Source of the DNA: Burkholderia lata
GTDB taxonomy: Bacteria; Pseudomonadota; Gammaproteobacteria; Burkholderiales; Burkholderiaceae
Length of the DNA: 64,000 bases
Reading direction: 5' to 3'
Assembly (NCBI RefSeq): GCF_000012945.1
Contig: NC_007510.1
Span: 3,286,001 to 3,350,000 of the forward strand
The translations under genes were made by a program, and so were the position numbers. Every line of letters starts with the position of its first letter. Positions within the stretch are counted from its first letter, which is position 1. Shown here piece after piece: positions 17,840 to 27,015 of this stretch. Under the pieces are notes generated by a model. That model worked only from the letters and a program-made list of their open reading frames with translations, did not search any database and was not told the origin of the DNA.

Positions 17840-20800
17840 TCAGTGGAATTCGCGACTCGAGGTGCGCAGGCCGCCGAGCAGCGGCGTCAGATCCTCGAAG
17901 TGCTGCACGACGAGATGCCTCACGTCGCTCGCGACCTGCCACACGCCGGACGCGGCAAGCAGCCGCGAATCGAGGGTTTCGCGGCGCTGCCGCGCGAGCA
18001 GTTCGGGCCGGACGATCAGGTTCACGCAGCCCGTTTCGTCCTCGAGCGTCATGAACATCACGCCTTTCGCAGTGCCCGGCATCTGCCGCGCGGTCACGAG
18101 CCCGCACGCGCGTGCGAGCCGGCCGTCGGGGCGGTCGTGCAATTCGGCCGCGGACGACAGCCGCCGCGCGCGCAGCTCGGGCCGCAGCAGCGCGACGGGA
18201 TGGCGGTCCAGCGTGAGGCCGGTGGTGTGATAGTCGGCGAGGATGTCGTCGGCTTCCGACGGCGCGCCGAGCGCGGGCTTCTCTGCTTCGTCGATCGGCG
18301 CGGTCGCGAGCAGGTCGCGTTCGGGGGCGGCTGCAACCGCTTGCCACAGCGCATCGCGACGATGGCCGGCGAGCGTTGCAAGCGCGTTCGCGGCGGCGAG
18401 CGCTTCGAGATCGCGGCGTTCGAGCTGCGCGCGGCGTGCGAGGGTGTCGACGGTGTCGAACGGGCCGGCCGCCGTGCGTGCGGCTTCGATGCGGCGTGCG
18501 GCGGCTTCGCCGAGCCCGCGCACGAGCGACAGGCCGAGCCGCACGGCCGGCTGGCCGTGCGGAGGCGGCTGGTCGGGCAGTGCTTCGAGCGAGGCGTCCC
18601 AGTTGCTTTGCGTCACGTCGATCGGCAGCACCTGCACGCCGTGACGCTTCGCGTCCTGCACGAGTTGCGACGGCGGGTAGAAACCCATCGGCTGGCTGTT
18701 CAGCAGCGCGGCGAGGAAAATTGCCGGTTCATGGCATTTGAGCCAGCTGCTGGCGTACGCGAGTTTCGCGAAGCTTGCTGCGTGGCTTTCAGGGAAACCG
18801 TAATCGCCGAAGCCCTTGATCTGTTCGAAGATCTGTTCGGCGAAGTCGGGCGGGTAATCGCGCTCGCGCATCCCGTCGACGATCTTGCGGTGATATTGCT
18901 CGAGATTGCCCTTGCGCTTCCACGCGGCCATCGCACGGCGCAGCTGGTCGGCTTCGCCCGGGGTGAAACCTGCCGCGATCATCGCGATCTGCATCACCTG
19001 CTCCTGGAAGATCGGCACGCCGTATGTACGTTCGAGCGCGGGCTTCAATTCCTCCTTCGGATAACTGACCTTTTCGATTCCCTGGCGCCGCTTCAGATAG
19101 GGGTGTACCGCCCCGCCCTGGATCGGCCCCGGCCGCACGATCGCCACCTCGATCACCAGGTCGTAGTAGGTCTGCGGGCGCAGGCGCGGCAGCATCGACA
19201 TCTGCGCGCGTGATTCGATCTGAAACACGCCGACCGTGTCGGCACGACAGATCATGTCGTAGGTCGCCTTGTCATCCTGCGGAATGTGCTTCAGCGTGAA
19301 CGGCTCGCCATCCGGCTCCGGCGGCCCGCGCCACGCGGTACGCATGTCGAATGCGCGATGCAGCGCCGACAGCATGCCGAGCGCGAGCACGTCGACCTTC
19401 ATCAGCCCGAGCGCTTCGAGATCGTCCTTGTCCCACTGGATCACGCGCCGCCCGTCCATCGCCGCGTTCTCGACCGGCACGAGCCGCGTGAGCTTGCCGC
19501 GGCTGATCACGAAACCGCCCGAGTGCTGCGACAGGTGGCGCGGAAAATTCAGCAGCCGCGCGGCGAGCCGGGCCCACGCCAGGATGAGCGGCGTCTCGGG
19601 ATCGAGTCCGATCGTCGAGAATTGCTGCAGCAGGTCGCGGCTGCCGTCGAACCAGCGGTGCGCTTTCGCGACGCGATCGACCAGCATCGGATCGACGCCG
19701 AGCGCCTTGCCGGTTTCGCGCAACACGCCACGCGGGCGATAAGTCGATACGGCGGCGGCGAGTGCTGCGCGGTTGTGTCCGTATTTTTCGTAGATATGCT
19801 GGATCACCTCTTCCCGGCGCTGATGCTCGAAGTCGACATCGATATCAGGCGGCTCACCACGTTCCGCGCTGATGAAGCGCTCGAACAGCATCGTGCTCTG
19901 CTCGGGATTCACCTCGGTGATGCCGAGGCAGAAGCAGACGACCGAGTTCGCCGCCGAGCCGCGACCCTGGCACAGGATGTTCTGGCTGCGCGCGTATTTG
20001 ACGATGTCGTAGACGGTCAGGAAGAACGGTTCGTAGCTCAGTTGTGCGATCAGGTCGAGTTCATACCGGATCTGCTTCGACACCTTCTCCGGCACACCTT
20101 GCGGATAGCGCGTGGCCGCCCCGGCCATGGTTTCCTGTTCCAGATAGCTCGTCGGCGTGAGCCCCTTCGGCACGATCTCGTCGGGATACTCGTAGCGCAG
20201 CGTGTCCAGTTTGAAATCGCACGTATCGAGAATCGTGCAGGTCTCCTCGATCTCCGCCGGCGAATACAGATTCCCGATCCGGTTCCGCCCACGCAAATGC
20301 TGTTCCGCATTCGGCGCAAGCGCATACCCGCACTCGGAAACCGGCATGCCGACGCGAATCGCCGTCATCACGTCCTGCAGCTCCTTGCACGAGCGTCGGT
20401 GCATCGTCACGTCGCCGAGTGCGACGATGCGCACGCCACGCCGTTCGCCCGCAGCACGAATCTCCTCGCGCTGCGCACCGTCCAGCGCGCGCTGCAATTG
20501 CACGAGCCCGAGCCGTGCACGTTCGCCGAACGTCGTGCGGAACCACGCGACCTGCGCATCGAGTACGTCGGCACGCACCGGATACGTGGGCACGAGAATC
20601 GCGAAGCAGTCAGGGATGCCGCGCAAGTGCGCAAACTCGGCAGGCGGCGCCGACAGCATCCGCGACGTCAGCTGGTAAGTGCCCTTCGGCGCTGCCATCC
20701 GCCGCCACGAGATCAGCTCAGACAGGTTGCCGTAGCCCTCGCGGTTCTGCGCAAGCAACACGAGCCCGAACGCCCCGGGGCCCGGATCGTGGCCGGGCGC

Positions 20801-21046
20801 GACTTCATCCGGCGTGACGTCGAAATACGAACCGATGACGAGCGGCAGCCCTTTCGCCTTCGCCGCGACGTGCATGCGCGGTGCGCCCGCAAGCGAGCAT
20901 TCGTCGGTGATCGCGATCCCGCGATAGCCGAGCTCGAACGCACGCTCGACCAGTTCCTCCGCATGCGACGCGCCATGCAGGAACGAAAAGTTCGAACGGC
21001 AGAACAACTCCGCGTAATCGGGCAGCCAGCTGAATTCCGCAACCAT
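17840..21046 (-). CDS. dnaE2: Error-prone DNA polymerase DnaE2 (ImuC)
   Basis: A 1068-residue C-family polymerase. An N-terminal PHP domain (ELFCRSNFSFLHGASHAEEL, GYRGIAITDECSLAG) is followed by the polymerase core with the catalytic acidic motif PDIDVDFEHQRREEV, the fingers, a helix-hairpin-helix region (AAARRIEAARTAAGPFDTVDTL) and an OB-fold near the C-terminus. It lacks the extra tail of replicative DnaE1, as expected for DnaE2. With ImuA and ImuB it forms the SOS mutasome for lesion bypass. It starts 6 bases after the imuB stop and is the last gene of the operon. Confidence 0.96.
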   Translation of the reverse strand: MVAEFSWLPDYAELFCRSNFSFLHGASHAEELVERAFELGYRGIAITDECSLAGAPRMHVAAKAKGLPLVIGSYFDVTPDEVAPGHDPGPGAFGLVLLAQNREGYGNLSELISWRRMAAPKGTYQLTSRMLSAPPAEFAHLRGIPDCFAILVPTYPVRADVLDAQVAWFRTTFGERARLGLVQLQRALDGAQREEIRAAGERRGVRIVALGDVTMHRRSCKELQDVMTAIRVGMPVSECGYALAPNAEQHLRGRNRIGNLYSPAEIEETCTILDTCDFKLDTLRYEYPDEIVPKGLTPTSYLEQETMAGAATRYPQGVPEKVSKQIRYELDLIAQLSYEPFFLTVYDIVKYARSQNILCQGRGSAANSVVCFCLGITEVNPEQSTMLFERFISAERGEPPDIDVDFEHQRREEVIQHIYEKYGHNRAALAAAVSTYRPRGVLRETGKALGVDPMLVDRVAKAHRWFDGSRDLLQQFSTIGLDPETPLILAWARLAARLLNFPRHLSQHSGGFVISRGKLTRLVPVENAAMDGRRVIQWDKDDLEALGLMKVDVLALGMLSALHRAFDMRTAWRGPPEPDGEPFTLKHIPQDDKATYDMICRADTVGVFQIESRAQMSMLPRLRPQTYYDLVIEVAIVRPGPIQGGAVHPYLKRRQGIEKVSYPKEELKPALERTYGVPIFQEQVMQIAMIAAGFTPGEADQLRRAMAAWKRKGNLEQYHRKIVDGMRERDYPPDFAEQIFEQIKGFGDYGFPESHAASFAKLAYASSWLKCHEPAIFLAALLNSQPMGFYPPSQLVQDAKRHGVQVLPIDVTQSNWDASLEALPDQPPPHGQPAVRLGLSLVRGLGEAAARRIEAARTAAGPFDTVDTLARRAQLERRDLEALAAANALATLAGHRRDALWQAVAAAPERDLLATAPIDEAEKPALGAPSEADDILADYHTTGLTLDRHPVALLRPELRARRLSSAAELHDRPDGRLARACGLVTARQMPGTAKGVMFMTLEDETGCVNLIVRPELLARQRRETLDSRLLAASGVWQVASDVRHLVVQHFEDLTPLLGGLRTSSREFH

Positions 21047-21052
21047 GACCGT

Positions 21053-22549
21053 TCACCCGAACAGACCGTGCAGGAACCAGCGCGGCTCGGCCTCGCTGCC
21101 CGCCCGCTCCTTGAACACCCAGTAGCACGCACCGGCCTCGTCCTGCGCGACGCAGTAATCACGCGCCGCGAGCTGACCGTCGAACCACCCGGCCTCGATC
21201 CGCTCCACCGACGACATCATCCTGAGCGGCGTATGAAATACCGGCCGCTCCCCGCGCATCAGCAACGGCAGCGGCTCCGCGAGCAACCACGCGGGCCTCG
21301 GCGGCACGGCCGGCGGCCCGGCAGCCGGCTTGCCGGCCTGCGCATCGAGCGGCAGCCAGCGGTTCGCCGCCTCGGGCCGGTGATCGGCGACGGGCGCCGC
21401 GCGTAGCACGTTGTCCGCGCCGAGCCGCGCGACCAGCAGCTCGAACAGCCGCGCACGCGTCTCGCGCGTGCCGCCCGGCTCGGGGAACAGATCGTCGGCC
21501 GGCGGCGCGACCGATTCGACCCGCGTGGCCTTCAGACGCACCGCAATCACCGCGGCCGGCAACTCGACGCGCGCGAGCCGCTCGCCGAGCAGCCGCATGA
21601 AATGCGCCTCGTCACGCACGGGCGACGCGAACGCGAGCTCGAGCGGCGTCGGCGGCACGGCCTGGCGGCCGCGCTCGTGTTCGAGATCGAACGTCATCGC
21701 GGCCAGCGACAGGTGCCGCGCGACCAGCCAGCCGCAGAGCTGCACGACGAGCCGCCGCGCCACGAACAACACGGCTTCCGCGTATTCGACACGCTCCTGC
21801 AATTCGAGCCGCACGTCGAACACCGGCGGCACCGCCATCCATGCAAGCGGCTCGACCTCATCGCCATACGCGCGATCGAGCGCGGCCAGCAACGCGGGAC
21901 CGCAGCGGCGCTGCAGCCCCGCGCGCGGCAGGCCGCGCAGATCGGCGAGCGTGCGGCAACCGAGGCCGTCGAACCAGCCCGCATACGGACGCGCATCGGG
22001 CAGCAGCACGCACGGCAGCCTGTCGAGCGCGCGGACAAGCGAGGCCGGGCTCGCGACGCGGCGCCGGATGCGCGCACGAGCCGACACGCGCGCGAGCAGC
22101 CACGCGCCGCCCCCGGTCGGCGCGGCGGACAGACGCGCCGCATAGCCGAGCGCCGCGAGCGTCGCACGTACCTGGCGGCACAGCGACGGCAACCCGCCGA
22201 ACAAGCGCAGGCTCGGGCCGACGTCGACGAGCAGCGTGGCTTCGTCGTCGAGCGCGACGCACGGCGAGAAGCGCAGCAACGCGAGCGTGACCGCGCGCAG
22301 CGCATCGGCCTCGCGCGCGGGATCGCGTTCGACGAGTTGCGTGTGCGGTGCGAGCGTGAGCACGCCGCCGCGCTTCATGCCCGCGCGCACGCCCTGCCGG
22401 CGCGCGGCCGTGTCGGCGATCAGCACGACACCCTGCTCGAGCACCGCACAGCCTGCGCCACCGGCCTCGCCCGCCTCGCCGTCAGACGGAAGCGCGACGC
22501 ACACGTCGAGCGGCAGGCGCGGCAGATGGATGCCGAGCAAGACGCGCAT
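21053..22549 (-). CDS. imuB: Y-family polymerase-like protein ImuB
   Basis: A 498-residue member of the DinB/UmuC superfamily. The N-terminus MRVLLGIHLPRLPLDV sits where active polymerases carry a catalytic Asp (DMDCFYA-type), so the acidic triad is missing, as is normal for ImuB. Palm and fingers occupy the first 200 residues, with an HhH-type segment (LGCRTLADLRGLPRAGLQRRCG), and a long C-terminal part of the ImuB type follows. In the family it acts as an adaptor linking ImuA, DnaE2 and the beta clamp. It overlaps the end of imuA by 68 bases. Confidence 0.93.
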   Translation of the reverse strand: MRVLLGIHLPRLPLDVCVALPSDGEAGEAGGAGCAVLEQGVVLIADTAARRQGVRAGMKRGGVLTLAPHTQLVERDPAREADALRAVTLALLRFSPCVALDDEATLLVDVGPSLRLFGGLPSLCRQVRATLAALGYAARLSAAPTGGGAWLLARVSARARIRRRVASPASLVRALDRLPCVLLPDARPYAGWFDGLGCRTLADLRGLPRAGLQRRCGPALLAALDRAYGDEVEPLAWMAVPPVFDVRLELQERVEYAEAVLFVARRLVVQLCGWLVARHLSLAAMTFDLEHERGRQAVPPTPLELAFASPVRDEAHFMRLLGERLARVELPAAVIAVRLKATRVESVAPPADDLFPEPGGTRETRARLFELLVARLGADNVLRAAPVADHRPEAANRWLPLDAQAGKPAAGPPAVPPRPAWLLAEPLPLLMRGERPVFHTPLRMMSSVERIEAGWFDGQLAARDYCVAQDEAGACYWVFKERAGSEAEPRWFLHGLFG

Positions 22550-23189
22550 AGCGGCTCTCCACGATGGGCGACGGCAGGTCGAGCACGAGCGGCTCGCTGC
22601 GGGCGGGGCCGCGACGCTTGACGATATCGAGCGACACGCCGCCCGGCACCGGGTACAGCGCGATGCGCAACACGGCCGGCGACGGCTGCCGCTCGGCCGA
22701 CAGCGGGCGCAGCATCACGAACAGCGTGTCGCCCGTGCGCGCGGCCGCGAGATGCAGGCGCCGCAGTGCATCGGGCCGCGCGTCCTGCCACAGCAGCAGC
22801 GCGCCGCAACAGCCGGTCTTGAGCGCCTGCTCGGCAGCCCACAACGCATCCGTGTGGCTGCCGGCACGCAGCCACAGCAGCGCGTCGGCCGGCACGCCGA
22901 GACTGGCGAGCGCGGTCGCGTGCGGCGACTGCGGCGGCGCGACGAGCGCGAGTGGCCGCCGCGCGCTGACGGTGCGTGCGAGCGCGGGCGCGAGCAGCCG
23001 CATCTCGCCGCAGCCCGGCTGCGCGGCCAGCAGTTCGACGAGCCCGCCGACCGGCCAGCCGCCGCCCGGCAGCTCGGCGGATAGCGGCGCGAAGCCGGTC
23101 TCGATCGTGCGCGAACCGCCGCGCGCGAGCTGCGAGCCGCGCCACAGCGACGGATGAAGGGATTCGGGAGAAATGGAGGATGCGAGCAT
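22482..23189 (-). CDS. imuA: Translesion synthesis protein ImuA (SulA/RecA-like)
   Basis: A 235-residue RecA/SulA-like protein without a clear Walker A. Typical ImuA features are HPSLWRGSQLARG, the PGGGWPVGGLVELLA segment and LALVAPPQSPHATALASLGV. It is required with ImuB and DnaE2 for damage-induced mutagenesis. The frame is open 23 codons upstream, but the ATG at 23189 starts the conserved part and leaves the LexA box in the promoter. It is the first gene of the cassette. Confidence 0.9.
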   Translation of the reverse strand: MLASSISPESLHPSLWRGSQLARGGSRTIETGFAPLSAELPGGGWPVGGLVELLAAQPGCGEMRLLAPALARTVSARRPLALVAPPQSPHATALASLGVPADALLWLRAGSHTDALWAAEQALKTGCCGALLLWQDARPDALRRLHLAAARTGDTLFVMLRPLSAERQPSPAVLRIALYPVPGGVSLDIVKRRGPARSEPLVLDLPSPIVESRYARLARHPSAAPAARRVRRASV

Positions 23190-23203
23190 GATGCCACCCA
23201 CAA

Positions 23204-23219
23204 CTGTATGGATATACAG
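23204..23219 (-). promoter_or_regulatory. LexA (SOS) box of imuA-imuB-dnaE2
   Basis: CTGT-ATGGATAT-ACAG matches the CTGT-N8-ACAG LexA consensus with an AT-rich core, 14 bases before the imuA ATG. LexA bound here would block transcription until DNA damage. Confidence 0.92.
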
Positions 23220-23464
23220 TATATGGCAATGCGCTCGCGTCGCACAGCACCGGTGCAAAACCGGTTTTCGTCAGAAGATAAACAGCCGGAAAGCCGGTGC
23301 GGCCGTCATGTTACGCCGCACCGGAGCGGGCGTGGCCGGATCGTGTCGCCCGAACGCGTGCCACCGCCATCGTGCCCGAATCGCCCGGCCGGGCCGGCAC
23401 GCCAACCCGCAGGCAAACCGGCACGATGCAGCACCCCGCACCGCGCCGGCCCGCCTGCCGCCCG

Positions 23465-24259
23465 TCAGCCGAGCAGCAACGCGTCGTCGTCGAGCTGCTC
23501 GTGGCGCACCTTCTCGAACATCTGCAGCAGGTCCGGCACGTCGAGCCCCTTGCGCGCGTCGCCCGACACGTCGAGCACGACCTGCCCCTGATGCAGCATC
23601 ACCGTGCGGTCGCCGTAGTCGAGCGCCTGCCGCATGCTGTGCGTGACCATCATCGTCGTCAGCTTGCTCTCGGCGACGATGCGCGCGGTCAGCTCCAGCA
23701 CGAATGCGGCCGTCTTCGGGTCGAGCGCGGCCGTGTGCTCGTCGAGCAGCAGGATCCGCGACGGCCGCAGCGACGCCATCAACAGGCTCACCGCCTGCCG
23801 CTGGCCGCCCGACAGCAGCCCGATCCGGTCGGTCAGCCGGTTCTCGAGGCCGAGGTTCAGGAGCCGCAGCTTGTCGCGGAACAGCTCGCGCGACGGCCGG
23901 TCGAGCGCGGCCCGGAAGCCGCGCCGCGCACCGCGCGCCATCGCGAGCGCCATGTTCTCCTCGATCGTCAGCGCCTCGCAGGTGCCGGCCATCGGATCCT
24001 GGAACACGCGCGCGACGAGGTGCGCGCGATCCCACGCGGCCTTGCGCGTCACATCGGTGCCGTCGATCGAAATGCGTCCCGCATCGACGGCCTGGTCGCC
24101 GCTGACCGCATTGAGGAAGGTCGACTTGCCGGCGCCATTCGAGCCGATCACCGCGACGAACTGGCCGTCGGGGATCTCGAGCGACAGCCCGCGCAGCGCG
24201 CGCGTCTCGATCGGCGTGCCGGGATTGAACGTGAGTTTCAGGTCTTGTGCGGACAGCAT
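23465..24259 (-). CDS. ABC transporter ATP-binding protein (TrpZ-like)
   Basis: A 264-residue ABC ATPase that powers the membrane permease encoded just upstream. Walker A is GSNGAGKST (39-47), the signature is LSGGQRQAVS, Walker B is ILLLDEHTA, and the switch histidine lies in MVTHSMRQAL. The combination with the neighbouring permease and PF04392-type binding protein matches the COG1101/COG4120/COG2984 group, whose characterised members import aromatic amino acids such as tryptophan or tyrosine. It starts one base after the permease stop. The substrate here is unknown. Confidence 0.9.
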   Translation of the reverse strand: MLSAQDLKLTFNPGTPIETRALRGLSLEIPDGQFVAVIGSNGAGKSTFLNAVSGDQAVDAGRISIDGTDVTRKAAWDRAHLVARVFQDPMAGTCEALTIEENMALAMARGARRGFRAALDRPSRELFRDKLRLLNLGLENRLTDRIGLLSGGQRQAVSLLMASLRPSRILLLDEHTAALDPKTAAFVLELTARIVAESKLTTMMVTHSMRQALDYGDRTVMLHQGQVVLDVSGDARKGLDVPDLLQMFEKVRHEQLDDDALLLG

Positions 24260-24260
24260 G

Positions 24261-25157
24261 TCAGGCCCCTCCGTTCTTGCGCGCGAACAGTTTCTTGCGC
24301 GTCGCCGGCAGCACCAGCGCGATCGTGACGAGCGCGGCCGTCACGAGGTTCAGATCCTGCGCCTTCAGCCCGATGAATTCGCTGTTGAGCGCAAGCGCGA
24401 TGAAGAAGCGATAGACGATCGCACCGAGCACGACGGCAAGCGTCGTCAGCACGAGCCGGCGCGCCGGCAGCAGCGTCTCGCCGATGATCACCGCGGCCAG
24501 CCCGATCACGATCGTGCCGATCCCCATCGAGATATCCGCGCCGCCCTGCGTCTGCGCGAACAGCGCGCCCGCGAGCGCGACGAGCGCGTTCGACAGCGCC
24601 ATCCCGGCGAGCGTCGCGCGGCCGGTCGCGATGCCTTGCGCGCGCGCCATCCGCGGGTTCGCGCCGGTCGCGCGCATCGCGAGGCCGAGTTGCGACGAGA
24701 AGAACCAGTCGAGGCCGAGCTTCGCGACCACGACGACGATCGCGAGCAGCGCCGGGCGCAGCACGTAGTCGGGCATCCAGTCGGGCTGCAGCACGGTGAA
24801 GATGGTCGGCTCGGTGATGAGCGGCACGTTCGGCCGGCCCATGATCCGCAGGTTCACCGAATAGAGCGCGATCATCATCAGGATACTGGCGAGCAGATCC
24901 ATGATCTTCAGGCGCACGTTGAGCCAGCCGGTGATGAAGCCGGCCACCGCGCCCGCGACGATCGCGATGCAGGTCGAACTGAACGGGTCGTAGCCGGCCG
25001 AGATCAGCGTCGCGGCGACGGCGCCGCCGAGCGGAAAGCTGCCGTCGACGGTGAGGTCGGGGAAATTGAGGATGCGAAACGAGATCAGCACCCCGAGGGC
25101 GACGAGACTGAAGATCAGGCCGATCTCCAGGGCGCCCAGTAACGAGAACAGAGACAT
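24261..25157 (-). CDS. ABC transporter permease (TrpY-like)
   Basis: A 298-residue inner-membrane permease of the branched-chain/sugar-type fold, with about eight to nine hydrophobic helices and the conserved NFPDLTVDGSFPLGGAVAA segment near the N-terminus, typical of COG4120. It forms the translocation channel with the ATPase downstream. It lies 139 bases after the binding-protein gene; that gap holds a hairpin that may set the ratio of binding protein to membrane components. Confidence 0.9.
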   Translation of the reverse strand: MSLFSLLGALEIGLIFSLVALGVLISFRILNFPDLTVDGSFPLGGAVAATLISAGYDPFSSTCIAIVAGAVAGFITGWLNVRLKIMDLLASILMMIALYSVNLRIMGRPNVPLITEPTIFTVLQPDWMPDYVLRPALLAIVVVVAKLGLDWFFSSQLGLAMRATGANPRMARAQGIATGRATLAGMALSNALVALAGALFAQTQGGADISMGIGTIVIGLAAVIIGETLLPARRLVLTTLAVVLGAIVYRFFIALALNSEFIGLKAQDLNLVTAALVTIALVLPATRKKLFARKNGGA

Positions 25158-25210
25158 GATGGGGAAATCCTGTTGCTTCCCGGCCGGACGTGTACGGCCG
25201 GGCGAAGCGA

Positions 25211-25239
25211 ACGGGCGGCCCCGGGTGGGAGCCGCCCGT
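25211..25239. repeat. Intergenic hairpin between binding-protein and permease genes
   Basis: ACGGGCGGC (25211-25219) and GCCGCCCGT (25231-25239) form a perfect 9-base stem with an 11-base loop, without a U-tract. In ABC operons such hairpins often protect the upstream mRNA or weaken read-through. The role is inference. Confidence 0.5.
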
Positions 25240-25296
25240 CCGGCGGTGTCGTTCAGGCCCGGATCGGGCCCGCAAGCGCGGCGGTCGGACCGCGGC

Positions 25297-26262
25297 TTAC
25301 TTGATGACCGTCTTCGCGTCCTTGAGCAGATCCGGCGACAGCGTCACGCCCTGCTTCGCGGCCGCGCCCGTGTTCGCGAACAACTCGAGGTTGCTGCTCG
25401 TTTCCGACGCGATCGCGCCCGGCTTCTCACCCTTCAGGATGCGCGCGACGACCTTGCCCGTCTGGCGGCCGAGGTCGCCGTAGTTGATGCCGAGCGCCGC
25501 GATGCCGCCGCGCTTCACGCTGTCGGTGTCGCCGGCGACGAGCGGGATCTTCGCTTCGTTCGCGACCTTCACGAGCGCTTCGTACGCGGACACGACGTTG
25601 TTGTCGGTGTTCGTGTAGATCACGTCGACCTTGCCGATCAGGCTCTTCGCGGCCGGGCCGATGTCGACGGTACGCGGCGCGGCCGCTTCCTTCAGCGTCA
25701 TCCCCTGCTTCGCGAGGATCTCCTTGAGCTCCTTCACGACGACGACCGAGTTCGCCTCGCCCGGGTTGTAGACCATGCCGACCGTCTTCGCATTCGGCAC
25801 GACGCGCTTGATCAGCGCGACCTGGCGATCGAGCGGCAGCTTGTCCGACACGCCCGTCACGTTGGTGCCCGACGGGCCCCAGCCCTTCACGAGCTGCGCG
25901 GCGACCGGATCGGTCACGCCCGAATAGACGACCGGCACGCTCTTCGTCGATGCGACCACCGCCTGCGCGGCCGGTGTCGCGATCGCGACGATCACGTCGG
26001 GCTGGTCGCCGACGAACTTGCGCGCGATCTGCGCGGCCGTGCCAGTGTTGCCCTGCGCGCTCTGGTATTCCCACTTGAGCTTGTCGTCGCCGTAACCTTC
26101 CGCCTTCAGCTCGGCGCGCACGCCGTCGCGGATCGCATCGAGCGCCGGGTGGTCGACGATCGACAGCACCTTGACGGTCTGGGCGTGCGCGGCACCTGCC
26201 AGCGCGAGTGCGGCCACGCCGGCCGTGATCGAACGGATCGCGAAAGTCTTGAAACGCTTCAT
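25297..26262 (-). CDS. ABC transporter substrate-binding protein (TrpX-like)
   Basis: A 321-residue periplasmic binding protein: signal peptide MKRFKTFAIRSITAGVAALALAGAAHA in two parts (basic start, hydrophobic core, AHA cleavage), then two Rossmann-like lobes. VVAIATPAAQAVVASTKSVPVVYSGVTDPVAAQLV is the PF04392 signature region. The ATG has GGGGGAG 11 bases upstream. It is the first gene of the transporter operon. Its 5' leader contains two hairpins. Related proteins bind tryptophan or tyrosine; the ligand here is not certain. Confidence 0.88.
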   Translation of the reverse strand: MKRFKTFAIRSITAGVAALALAGAAHAQTVKVLSIVDHPALDAIRDGVRAELKAEGYGDDKLKWEYQSAQGNTGTAAQIARKFVGDQPDVIVAIATPAAQAVVASTKSVPVVYSGVTDPVAAQLVKGWGPSGTNVTGVSDKLPLDRQVALIKRVVPNAKTVGMVYNPGEANSVVVVKELKEILAKQGMTLKEAAAPRTVDIGPAAKSLIGKVDVIYTNTDNNVVSAYEALVKVANEAKIPLVAGDTDSVKRGGIAALGINYGDLGRQTGKVVARILKGEKPGAIASETSSNLELFANTGAAAKQGVTLSPDLLKDAKTVIK

Positions 26263-26595
26263 GGGTGTGTCTCCCCCGTATTGTGTCGGTTCTGGATGAT
26301 GGATTCCCGCCGCCGTCAGGCGGGCGCCGCCATGCGTATGGCACGCTGGCGAACGGCCCGCGCACGCTCCGGGAAAGCGTGCAGCGGCGAACGCACGAGG
26401 ATACCATTTCCGCAGACCACCGCCTGACTCTGCGCTTTCGCGTCACGCACCGGATCGCCGCGCCCGCCGAAGCCCGCGAGCGCCCGCGAAGCCCGGCCGG
26501 CGGCGGTTCCCGACGGCCCCGGCACAACGCGTCAGCCGCGCTCGCGGCTTTACGTTATGCTGTCGGCCGACCCAGTCCACTCCATCGGAGAGCAC
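26263..26595. other. Divergent region upstream of the ABC operon, with two hairpins
   Basis: A 333-base gap. CCCGCC/GGCGGG (26306-26311 with 26319-26324) and GCACGCT/AGCGTGC (26362-26368 with 26376-26382) can form stem-loops in the leader of the minus-strand transporter operon. TATGCT at 26556-26561 is a possible -10 for the small four-cysteine gene, without a good -35. Confidence 0.4.
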
Positions 26596-26904
26596 ATGAA
26601 ACGGGGAGTCCGAACCATCGCATTCGCGGCCGTCGCGCTGGTGCTGCCGGGTGCGGCGTTCGCGCTGACCGACGGCAGTGCGCAATACGACGACTGCATG
26701 CTCAATGCGCTGCGCGAAAGCCGCAACGGCGCGGCGGCCCAGTTGATCCAGCGCTCGTGCGACACGCTGTACCGCAACAACGCGATGCTGCTGCCGCGCG
26801 AGCGGCGCTTTCACGAGTGCGTGGTGCAGTCGCTGCCGGGCGTGCGCGACAACTATGCGATCCAGCAGATCATGTCGATCTGCTCGCGGCGCGGCGAGAT
26901 GTGA
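26596..26904 (+). CDS. Small exported four-cysteine protein (VF_A0006-like)
   Basis: A 102-residue protein with a signal peptide (MKRGVRTIAFAAVALVLPG, cleavage near AFA) and a mature part with exactly four cysteines, at 34, 55, 75 and 96. The DDCMLNALRESRNGAAAQLIQRSC pattern, here split by its spacing, with the later HECV and SICS segments resembles the VF_A0006 four-cysteine family of unknown function; two disulfides in the periplasm are likely. The ATG at 26596 starts the signal peptide; the frame is open 13 codons upstream without support. A terminator follows about 50 bases later. Confidence 0.7.
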   Translation: MKRGVRTIAFAAVALVLPGAAFALTDGSAQYDDCMLNALRESRNGAAAQLIQRSCDTLYRNNAMLLPRERRFHECVVQSLPGVRDNYAIQQIMSICSRRGEM

Positions 26905-26955
26905 GCCGGCGTTGAACGCGACACACCGCGCGACCGTCGATCGGCCGCGCCCATG

Positions 26956-26986
26956 AAAAAAGGGCCTGCGCGATGCAGGCCCTTTT
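26956..26986. terminator. Bidirectional terminator between the four-cysteine gene and metQ
   Basis: GGGCCTGC pairs with GCAGGCCC, flanked by six A on the left and four T on the right. It serves convergent transcripts. Confidence 0.88.
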
Positions 26987-27015
26987 CGTTCAGCGGGTCG
27001 ACCGGTGTGCGGCGT

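Noticed and set aside
26533..26561. Promoter for the four-cysteine gene at TATGCT
   Set aside because: The -10 is acceptable but nothing like a -35 lies 16-18 bases upstream.
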